Shown: in pieces, positions 34,781-42,041 of the stretch
How positions within the stretch are numbered: position 1 is the first letter of the stretch
Layout: the number at the start of each line of letters is the position of its first letter
Made by a program: the position numbers and the translations under genes
The notes under the pieces: model-generated
The model's database searches: none
Told to the model about the DNA's origin: nothing
Seen by the model: only the letters and a program-made list of their open reading frames with translations
DNA from: Propionibacteriaceae bacterium
GTDB lineage: Bacteria > Actinomycetota > Actinomycetes > Propionibacteriales > Propionibacteriaceae
Assembly: GCA_009778725.1 (NCBI GenBank)
Contig: WRFP01000002.1
Coordinates: 1-43,733, forward strand
Length of the DNA stretch: 43,733 bases
Reading direction: 5' to 3'

Positions 34781-36202
34781 TCATACGGACCGGTTCAACA
34801 GACCGACCGTACTCGGATCCTGACACGACTTCGTGACGCTCACCGTCTGACTGGTCTCCTGCGCCACGTCATCGATGTCGGCACTGACGAGAAACGGAGG
34901 GTGGTAGACAAACTCGTTTTCACTCAAGTCGCCCATTTCTCCTTGTTGCAGCCAGGCTAGCCGTGAGCTACGGTCCTGATCAAAGGTCGGACTAGCCTCA
35001 ACCAGAGGGTGCACGGGCGGCGGATAGCGAGTAGCGGCAATTTCAGCATCGAAAGCTGGATTGTCCTGGCCCTCTTGATAGATGTGGGTCAGGCCATTCG
35101 TCTCAAGGAAGCGAGTCAACACCTCAAACCTCGGCTTCAAGCCCGCGTTGTACGCACTCCAATCACCGGATTCATACTCAGTCGCGATATCGAAACCCGC
35201 GGTGACTTTCTTGCGAGCAATGGTCGGAATCTCGTGGTAGCGGGACAACTCCAAGATCCGAGACCCGAAAGGCACGGTGAATCCTGGCACTCCTGCCAGC
35301 AGGCCTGCGATGACTCCATGAATGCGAGTCCCGAAAGACACGTGCATGGGGCGCAGCATATCCACCCAGACGGACGAATCCAGCGGGAAACGCATCCTGT
35401 CTTGTTGGAAGAGAACATGTGATGTTGTCGCCGGCATCTCTTCGGCATACACTCGATCCGCCCGATTGACTCCCCATACCATCATCGCCAAGTCCGAGGT
35501 CTCTTGCGGGACGTAGATCAACCGAGGATAGGTGGCCACGTGATAAGCAACCGAACCGGCGAAGAAGGCCTCGGGTGGAGCTATGCACAACGACAAGGGA
35601 CTATCCGTATTGATCTCATCGGTCCGTCTGGTGACGCTGTAGTCTGGACCGTTCAGATACACCGATGGACAACCAATGACCTGGACGTGCTCTTCTGAGA
35701 ATCCCAGGGTCTTCAGGTACGTGGCCGTCATCTCACCTCGTACACCGACAAGTGCTGAGTGCTCAAGTACAGCGCGCATGAAGCGAGCCACCGACTCTGC
35801 CATGGCGGAGTCGAACCCCGGGGAACCATCACGGTGAAGGTTCGCCCCCACTCCCACAACTGTCACTGGGATGGTCAAGCGTTCAATGATGCCCGACAAC
35901 CGGTCCAGCCAGGTTGCGGCCCCCCTTCGAAAAGCGTTGGCCATCGGGAGTACGTATCGGTCGTAATGGTCATTGACGAACTCAGCCCAATTTCGACCAG
36001 ATGAGACCCTTTCCAGGCTGAAGGCATCGGCCGTCAACTCGGCCTGAGGCACGCTCAGCAAGCGCCAAACAGAATCGGAGAACAGAGCGTTACCAATGTT
36101 TGTGCCAAATGAAGAATGAGGGTGATAAGCCAGAGCCGCCTCCGGGCTGAGCACCGTACGGGGGTCCTTTCCGGCTCGGATCAGGATCCGTTCTCCACCC
36201 AT
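34781..36202 (-). CDS. Second polysaccharide pyruvyl transferase family protein
   Basis: A 473-residue paralogue of the enzyme at 27681. Landmarks are FGTNIGNALFSDSVWRLL, TVVGVGANLHRDG, GVRGEMTATYLKTLGF, VIGCPSVYL and FGTRIHGVIAGLLAGVPGF. The N-terminus after ATG 36202 (GGERILIRAGKDP) aligns with that of the first enzyme. AAAGG lies 7 nt upstream, so this start is preferred to a longer frame from 36247. It forms an operon with the TagF-like gene 15 bp downstream. Two divergent pyruvyl transferases in one locus suggest two pyruvylated sugars, or one enzyme recruited to another acceptor. The C-terminal ~40 residues are a poorly conserved tail. Confidence 0.87.
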   Translation of the reverse strand: MGGERILIRAGKDPRTVLSPEAALAYHPHSSFGTNIGNALFSDSVWRLLSVPQAELTADAFSLERVSSGRNWAEFVNDHYDRYVLPMANAFRRGAATWLDRLSGIIERLTIPVTVVGVGANLHRDGSPGFDSAMAESVARFMRAVLEHSALVGVRGEMTATYLKTLGFSEEHVQVIGCPSVYLNGPDYSVTRRTDEINTDSPLSLCIAPPEAFFAGSVAYHVATYPRLIYVPQETSDLAMMVWGVNRADRVYAEEMPATTSHVLFQQDRMRFPLDSSVWVDMLRPMHVSFGTRIHGVIAGLLAGVPGFTVPFGSRILELSRYHEIPTIARKKVTAGFDIATEYESGDWSAYNAGLKPRFEVLTRFLETNGLTHIYQEGQDNPAFDAEIAATRYPPPVHPLVEASPTFDQDRSSRLAWLQQGEMGDLSENEFVYHPPFLVSADIDDVAQETSQTVSVTKSCQDPSTVGLLNRSV

Positions 36203-36331
36203 TGCGCACCTTTCTGCCGCTCGTCCAACGTGGAACACCGAGCACATCCCTCACAGGAGGGAGAACACCCAGAATATCGTTCTGTCTCAACCTGGCCAAC
36301 ACAGGTTCTCGCATGAGTAGGGTGTGGTTTG

Positions 36332-36337
36332 TACACT
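36332..36337 (+). promoter_or_regulatory. Candidate -10 of a leaderless lipoprotein transcript
   Basis: TACACT at 36332-36337 is followed by six bases (TGAGGG) and the lipoprotein ATG at 36344. The spacing fits transcription starting at the A of ATG. GAGGG is too close to the ATG to be a normal ribosome site. No clear -35 was seen. Confidence 0.4.
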
Positions 36338-36343
36338 TGAGGG

Positions 36344-36946
36344 ATGAAGAAGTTGAAAAGGTTTGCTCTCCCATGGGTAGTTGTCTTCGCGGGTCTGTCC
36401 CTTGCTCTGACCGGTTGTGGGTCGAAGCCATCAGACGAGCCCACGATGCCAGCCACCCCGTCCCAAACCGACGCCTCGGACACAGTTGACCCTTCTGCGA
36501 CAGATCAGACAGCGACAGATCAGACCTCATCAGATCAGACTGAAACGGATCAGACCGCAACCCAGCCAGCCGCTCCTGACTCTGATAACACCACCGATCA
36601 AGATCCCGACGGTGACCTTGTCATTCCGGACGTCCAGCCCAACGTTGACAGTGACTTCTGCCATACGTACATGGCCTATCTCGACACAGGTGGGCCCTAC
36701 TCTCTTCAAGAAGCCGGCGACCAGCTACCCCCGTTCACCCAATCGGATCTCGACTCCTACACCCAGTTGGCAGCCACTGCACCCGACGACATCAAGGCCC
36801 AGGTGGCGACGATGCTCACCTATGGCCAAGAGATGAGCAAAGGTGACTTCACCCACGGCATCGACTACGAAAACTTGCTCGATGGACCTGGCGGGCTGAC
36901 TCTGTACGCCATCGCGTACTGTCAGATAGACATGGGTTCCGCGTAG
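36344..36946 (+). CDS. Secreted lipoprotein of unknown function
   Basis: A 200-residue protein with a lipoprotein signal peptide (MKKLKRFALPWVVVFAGLSL) and lipobox LTGC; the cysteine near residue 25 would be lipidated. Residues ~30-95 are a disordered Thr/Asp/Gln-rich linker with repeated T-D-Q (TDQTATDQTSSDQTETDQTA). Residues ~100-200 form a small globular domain with two cysteines (DFCHTYMAYL and IAYCQIDMG) that could form a disulphide. No family is recognised. It is transcribed divergently from the polymer operon and leads the run of exported proteins. The linker may span the wall to present the domain outside. Confidence 0.8.
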   Translation: MKKLKRFALPWVVVFAGLSLALTGCGSKPSDEPTMPATPSQTDASDTVDPSATDQTATDQTSSDQTETDQTATQPAAPDSDNTTDQDPDGDLVIPDVQPNVDSDFCHTYMAYLDTGGPYSLQEAGDQLPPFTQSDLDSYTQLAATAPDDIKAQVATMLTYGQEMSKGDFTHGIDYENLLDGPGGLTLYAIAYCQIDMGSA

Positions 36947-37167
36947 GCCCGATTTATCGATGCATGGCTGCCGTGTTGAGAATCGGTGCATCCAGGCCCG
37001 GTCTCAGGGCCCACTGACCGTCCGACACAGGTGACGGATCATTCTTTCCAAGGCTCCTTCCTTAACGAAAAAATCGCTATCTAAGAACAGCATGCACTGC
37101 TATTGCGGTGACCCTGGAGAGAAGGTAGCTTAGTCCAAGACCCCCTCAGGAAGGATGATCCCCCATC

Positions 37168-39462
37168 ATGACAAAGCCTGGATTTCGACCTCGTCACATC
37201 ACAGTGTTCCTTGCAGTCCTCACAACTCTGCTCGGTCTGACTTTCGCCGGACTGCCAACTGCCCAAGCCGCCAGCCCCAGTTGCACGGTGTCCAACATGT
37301 TCCAGGGTACGACCCCCTCGTACGACAAATTGTGGCTTAGTTGCACCGCCACTCTTGCCGGTACGAAGAGCTATGTGGCCGAAGTATCCGAAAACCAGAC
37401 GATGAGTCCCATCGTCTCGAGTGCTACCACGAACAACACCCTTCCTACCGGCACCGCTATTCTCAACCTCATTGAGGGCCGGGCCTATTACTGGCGCGTC
37501 ACGGCTTTCAGTGCGATCAATGGCACAGGAAGCGTCCTGGGAAGCACATCCGTGGGCGGCCCCACTAAGACACATGTTTTTACACCAGATCCTGTTAAGG
37601 GCCTCCAGTTCAATCCCTCATCCGCCACCAGTGTTACCGCATCCTGGAATTCACCGGTTCCCAGTGCAACCACTATTGCGCTGCGCCTCTACAACAGCCC
37701 GCTCAAGAGCGCGGTGGATAGCCCCGGGAAAGTGGTCACCATCCAAGGTGTGCCGTTCTGCCCGCCCAAAGGCTCAGAGAGTTTGCCAGGCAGCGTCAAC
37801 GTCGCCTCAACGCAAATTCCCGGTATCACAAGCGCTAATCGTCTCTTCTTTGGAAATGCTGTTTCGTATCGTTGCGATGGACCAGGTGTCGTGCTGAACA
37901 GTCCGGCTCCCACCTTCGTTGCTGGTGGTATTCCCTTCCCCACACCGACCACACCAGTCGAGTTCACAGCTAACGTCATGAGTTTCAACACCATGCTCCA
38001 AAAAGCAGCCGACGCCGACCCGAACCAGCCAGGGTCATGGAGTACGCGCCTGCCCATCCTCGCCAGCCAAGCCCAAGGCGCAGACATCATCGGAGCCCAA
38101 GAACTCCAGTTCGTTCCCAAGCAAGTTGGATCGGTCCTGGATGCCATGGACTTAGCGAACGCGATCGGTCTCACTGTTGCCCAGAAGGGAACACTGACAG
38201 CCCCTGTCCCCTGTTACACCGGCCAAGACGGATACGGCACCTCGGAGCCCATTCTCTACAACGCGAACAAATACACTTTGCAGAACTGTGGCGGTGACAT
38301 CATGGATGCCGCCAACGATCAAGATGTCTCGTGGGCTGTGTTCAAGGACATCAAGTCGGGACAGCCTTTCTTGGTCCTGAATGCTCATCTGGTGTACGGA
38401 GACGCGTACGCATCTGTGAGGGCCAAGGCTGCCCAGGCTCTTGTGACGCTGATCGACCAGTATCGTGCGGATCCCAGTATCGGCAAGGATCTTCCGATCA
38501 TCATGACCGGTGATTTCAATTCCTATGAAGCAGAAACTCCAACCGATGGCTCCATTTCTCCCGCCACCATTGTGGAACAAGGAGCTGGGCTGATCGGGGC
38601 TGACTGGACGGCGGCACAGCGCACGAACATCACCTATCCGTCGATGATCGACTGGAGGAATCCGAGTTCGCTGCCACAGTTCGGCCAACGCATCGACCAC
38701 ATCTTGCTGGACCAGAATAGTGTCGCCAACACTTTCGAAACAGTGGTTCCTGCGACAGTCAGTACGAACACGATGGGCAGCGACCATGCTCCAATTAAGG
38801 CAACGATCACTGTGCATTCCTACGCATCGCTACCGTCAGGCCCAGTCGAGCCTCCCAAGCCGGCGTGTGACATATTCCCGGACGTCCCCTCCTCGTACAC
38901 GTTCTATTCATCGATTTGTTGGCTGGTCCAGAATAAGATCACCTCGGGCATGGCCGATGGGACGTACGCTCCGACGCGGGTTGTGAACCGAGGTTCGATG
39001 GCGGCCTTCCTCTACCGGCTCGCAGGGTCCCCGAAATGGACGCCTCCCACAGAATCGCCGTTCGTGGACGTCACCCCGTCCGATCAGTTCTACTCTGCGA
39101 TCACCTGGCTCGCCTCGACTGGCATCACCAAGGGAACGATGATCAACGGCAAGTTGTACTACGAGCCAGGCAACGCCGTCAACCGTGGGTCGATGGCGGC
39201 CTTCATGTATCGACTCTCGGGGTCGCCGAAATGGAGCCCTCCAGCGACGTCACCTTTCGTCGATCTCAATCAAACTAATCAGTTCTATTCGTCGATCACC
39301 TGGATGGCCGCCAACAAGATCACGTATGGGTCTGTGGTCAACGGTCAAACGGTCTACCAGCCTGGAAATCCGGTGAATCGGGGTTCGATGGCTGCCTTCT
39401 TGAAGAGGTTGGCTGACACGAAGTTCCAGTGCACGAACTATCCGAAAGGGGTTGGCTGCTAG
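37168..39462 (+). CDS. Secreted endonuclease/exonuclease/phosphatase-family protein with three SLH-like repeats
   Basis: A 764-residue exported protein. Residues 1-34 are a signal peptide ending PTAQAA. Residues ~35-262 hold two FN3-like domains. Residues ~268-555 are an EEP domain with metal and catalytic motifs: VMSFNTM (~270), GAQELQF (~310), LNAHLVYG, MTGDFNSYE (~447), RIDHILLD (~508) and GSDHAPIKA (~538). Residues ~567-750 are three SLH-like repeats of the pattern F-x-D-V...F-Y-S-x-I-x-W-L...N-R-G-S-M-A-A-F-L-Y-R-L-A-G-S-P. The chain ends C-x8-C-stop. It is presumably a wall-anchored phosphodiesterase or nuclease for DNA or phospho-polymers; substrate unknown. AGGAAGG lies rather far (13 nt) from the ATG. 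Confidence 0.87.
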   Translation: MTKPGFRPRHITVFLAVLTTLLGLTFAGLPTAQAASPSCTVSNMFQGTTPSYDKLWLSCTATLAGTKSYVAEVSENQTMSPIVSSATTNNTLPTGTAILNLIEGRAYYWRVTAFSAINGTGSVLGSTSVGGPTKTHVFTPDPVKGLQFNPSSATSVTASWNSPVPSATTIALRLYNSPLKSAVDSPGKVVTIQGVPFCPPKGSESLPGSVNVASTQIPGITSANRLFFGNAVSYRCDGPGVVLNSPAPTFVAGGIPFPTPTTPVEFTANVMSFNTMLQKAADADPNQPGSWSTRLPILASQAQGADIIGAQELQFVPKQVGSVLDAMDLANAIGLTVAQKGTLTAPVPCYTGQDGYGTSEPILYNANKYTLQNCGGDIMDAANDQDVSWAVFKDIKSGQPFLVLNAHLVYGDAYASVRAKAAQALVTLIDQYRADPSIGKDLPIIMTGDFNSYEAETPTDGSISPATIVEQGAGLIGADWTAAQRTNITYPSMIDWRNPSSLPQFGQRIDHILLDQNSVANTFETVVPATVSTNTMGSDHAPIKATITVHSYASLPSGPVEPPKPACDIFPDVPSSYTFYSSICWLVQNKITSGMADGTYAPTRVVNRGSMAAFLYRLAGSPKWTPPTESPFVDVTPSDQFYSAITWLASTGITKGTMINGKLYYEPGNAVNRGSMAAFMYRLSGSPKWSPPATSPFVDLNQTNQFYSSITWMAANKITYGSVVNGQTVYQPGNPVNRGSMAAFLKRLADTKFQCTNYPKGVGC

Positions 39463-39492
39463 AACTGGCCGTTATGGACGGAGTCCATTTTT

Positions 39493-39524
39493 CTCAGCCG
39501 GACAGCGTTTGGTGTCCGGCTGAG
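39493..39524 (+). terminator. Strong hairpin terminator
   Basis: CTCAGCCGGACA (39493-39504) pairs perfectly with TGTCCGGCTGAG (39513-39524) around an 8-nt loop. The hairpin is 30 bp after the nuclease stop and before the next gene's promoter region. The U-run is weak (AGTTGT), as usual in actinobacteria. It probably ends the transcript from 36.3/37.2 kb. Confidence 0.75.
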
Positions 39525-39660
39525 AGTTGTACGGTGACCGACCGGTCAGCGTAGAGGCAGAGGAACGTTCAGCAGCCATGAATCAGTGGAGCCGCGCAAA
39601 GGGTTCCTGACAAAGTTCATTCTTGGTACGATTTCTTCCAATATGACGAGGGAGTTGGCA

Positions 39661-41694
39661 ATGCATGGAATAGCAGCATCGAAGATCCGGCGGCACACAC
39701 TCCAGGCAGCGGGTGCCATTGGGTTGTCCATGACCGTACTGCTGGGGGGCATGGGTACGAGTCAGGCCGCAGACGGGCCGGGAGTGCAGTCCTCGAATGC
39801 TCTGTCACTTGGCCATGTCTACACTGTCGCACTGTCACCAACGAAGCTCACCGCGATCACTACTACGACGCAGTCAACGGCGGGGCCGTGGCTGATTCAG
39901 TCGGCGGTCTCGAGTGGCCCTGCCCTCGGGAGCATGAAGGTTCCTAGCTGGGAGTCGGCATCGGACGTGGTCATGGCTTCAGCCGGTCACCTGCTGACTA
40001 TCAACAGCCAGGGCTGGTCTTTTCTCAGCGACGGAAAAAAGTCAACTGAGCTTAATGTGAGGGGTTTTGGGCTGTTTTCGGGGTCATGGTATGTGACAAC
40101 GTCCAGTAATCGCAGCATTCCCACGTCATTGGTGTCGACGAGGGGAACGAGTTTGGATCTCACACCTTTCGTGTCCACGACAACGTCGGGTTCTACTCGC
40201 ACACAAACGACTTTGGATGGAATATTGGGCAGTTTGGCCCTGCTGCGCACCCAGACATCCCGGATGGAAGCCACAACAAGTGGTGCTACTCCGGTCCCAG
40301 TGTTGGAGTCAGTAGCTGTGAGCGTCATTGACGCGGCAGCATCGGGGAAGCCCGTTGGACCAAAAGTGACGCTGCCCGTACCATCGGGAGCGGCTGTCGG
40401 TGACGCGGTTCCTTGCCAGATCCTGCCCGGTGAAGTCGACTGCTTCTGGGCCCACCGCACATCCACGACGTTGGCGATGTGGGTGACACGCACCGATTAT
40501 CTGACCGGTAAGACCACCACAGCAACCCTCCCGGTCCCATCGGCATTGGCAGGCACACCAGGCTTGTCAGGTGTCGTCTCGACTTACATGGACGGCGCGG
40601 TCCTGGTGACTTTCTCTGCGGCTTCCCTGCCTAAGAGCGTGTACGCCTACAACGTGGCCAAACCCAGTCAGACTGTCCACTTGGACGGAGAAGTTGGAGC
40701 AACCGATGGTAACAATGTTGCCATGATTACCCGGGGAGCCTCCGATTCACTACGGGTGGTCACCCTCCCGTTCGGTGGCCAATCCGCCCCGCGCCTGATC
40801 GGAGTGACCGGGGACAATGTCCTGATTGCTCCAGGTGCTCCGCTGACCCTCAATGTCGACTTCTCCAAACCGGTTCAAGCCGGAACGATGATCATCACTG
40901 ATTCTGCTGGTGGCGTCGTAGCGTCGATTCCGACACCGGCTTCCGCCAGCGGGTCCCTCAGCAACGTGATGTGGTCTCCTCCCACCAACATACGGATGGG
41001 CACCTATCGGTGGACTCTCAAGGTCACCGACAATACAGGTCAACCCGCAGTCAACGTTGATGGAATGCCAGTTACCGGCGCCTTCTCTGTCAAGAGTTGC
41101 CCCACCTTCACCGATGTGGCCGGTTCCAATACCTTCGCATCATCGATTTGCTGGGCGGCCCTCGTCGGCGTCACTACCGGCACCGGTGATGGATCGACTT
41201 TCTCTCCCTCGAAACCGGTCAGCCGAGGCTCAATGGCAGCCTTCCTCTACCGGGTCGCCGGATCACCATCATGGACCCCGCCTGCCACATCACCGTTTGT
41301 CGACGTTTCCACAACCAACCAGTTCTATTCCGCCATCACCTGGCTGGCCAACCAGAAGATCACAAAGGGTGTGACCATCAACGGGAAACTCTATTACCAG
41401 CCAGACAACGCAACTAACCGCGGCGCCATGGCACTGTTCCTCTTCCGGACGGCCAACATCTTCCCGTCAAACTGCACGACGAGCCCCTACGCTGATGTCA
41501 CATCCTCCAACCAATACCTGCACCAGATCTGCTGGTTAACAGACAATAAGATCGCGACTGGAACAACTATCAACGCAGTCCGACTCTACGAACCCAGCAA
41601 CCCCGTCAACCGAGGAGCCATGACCGCCTTCCTCAACCGTCTATCCAAGACACAACTGCTGTGCTACGGCCATAAAAGTGCAATTCGGTGCTAA
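39661..41694 (+). CDS. Secreted protein with Ig-like domain and three SLH-like repeats
   Basis: A 677-residue exported protein. The signal peptide is residues ~1-37 (ending GTSQAAD). Residues ~40-385 are beta-rich with short repeated strands and may fold as a propeller; I recognise no family. Residues ~390-478 resemble a FlgD-type Ig-like domain (PGAPLTLNVDFSKPVQAGTM, then MGTYRWTLKVTDNTGQ). Residues ~480-665 are three SLH-like repeats, the first CPTFTDVAGSNTF. It ends C-x8-C-stop like the nuclease upstream. ATG 39661 is supported by GAGGGAG 6 nt upstream; an ORF start at 39586 lacks a ribosome site. It is closely paralogous to the next gene. Likely a non-covalently anchored wall protein. Confidence 0.82.
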   Translation: MHGIAASKIRRHTLQAAGAIGLSMTVLLGGMGTSQAADGPGVQSSNALSLGHVYTVALSPTKLTAITTTTQSTAGPWLIQSAVSSGPALGSMKVPSWESASDVVMASAGHLLTINSQGWSFLSDGKKSTELNVRGFGLFSGSWYVTTSSNRSIPTSLVSTRGTSLDLTPFVSTTTSGSTRTQTTLDGILGSLALLRTQTSRMEATTSGATPVPVLESVAVSVIDAAASGKPVGPKVTLPVPSGAAVGDAVPCQILPGEVDCFWAHRTSTTLAMWVTRTDYLTGKTTTATLPVPSALAGTPGLSGVVSTYMDGAVLVTFSAASLPKSVYAYNVAKPSQTVHLDGEVGATDGNNVAMITRGASDSLRVVTLPFGGQSAPRLIGVTGDNVLIAPGAPLTLNVDFSKPVQAGTMIITDSAGGVVASIPTPASASGSLSNVMWSPPTNIRMGTYRWTLKVTDNTGQPAVNVDGMPVTGAFSVKSCPTFTDVAGSNTFASSICWAALVGVTTGTGDGSTFSPSKPVSRGSMAAFLYRVAGSPSWTPPATSPFVDVSTTNQFYSAITWLANQKITKGVTINGKLYYQPDNATNRGAMALFLFRTANIFPSNCTTSPYADVTSSNQYLHQICWLTDNKIATGTTINAVRLYEPSNPVNRGAMTAFLNRLSKTQLLCYGHKSAIRC

Positions 41695-41818
41695 CCCGGT
41701 ATTTCCGTACGACTGATCTGTCTTCTCATTAAACCTATCTGGCCTGCACGACCTCTATTCGTGTAACTTCTGGTCGTCCATCACCACATGGAACACGGTT
41801 CGCGTTCATAGCAAGGTG

Positions 41819-41962
41819 ATGATCCCGATGTGCTCCAACACCCTCCCGAAATGCCGTGCCACCAGCAATGATGATGATAAAGAGGAGGAGGAGGAGGAGG
41901 AGGAGGAGGAGGAGGAGGAGGAGGAGGAGGATGTCTTTGCTGTTGTTGAATCATGTGTGTAA
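41819..41962 (+). CDS. Possible 47-residue ORF with a 16-glutamate run
   Basis: ATG 41819 (or in-frame ATG 41828) opens a frame encoding MIPMCSNTLPKCRATSNDDD, then K, sixteen glutamates from the GAG repeat, and DVFAVVESCV. AAGG lies at 41813-41816, close to the first ATG. The ORF would be a leader peptide for the gene at 42042. It may be only the passive result of a trinucleotide repeat, so confidence is low. Confidence 0.2.
   Translation: MIPMCSNTLPKCRATSNDDDKEEEEEEEEEEEEEEEEDVFAVVESCV
41882..41930. repeat. (GAG)16 trinucleotide microsatellite
   Basis: An uninterrupted run of sixteen GAG units plus one G, preceded by (GAT)3 at 41870-41878. It lies 111 bp upstream of the start of the last SLH-like gene, in an otherwise ordinary intergenic region. 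Runs of this length are rare in bacteria and prone to slippage. Confidence 0.95.
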
Positions 41963-42041
41963 GATCAGCGTCACACAGACCGCCCGGGGAGAGCACAAGG
42001 GGCGCCACTTGTCGATGACATGACAGGAAAGGGAGCAGACC

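Noticed and set aside
41781-42008. Minus-strand ORF with a polyproline run
   Set aside because: Produced by the CTC repeat read on the reverse strand; no start context and no family.
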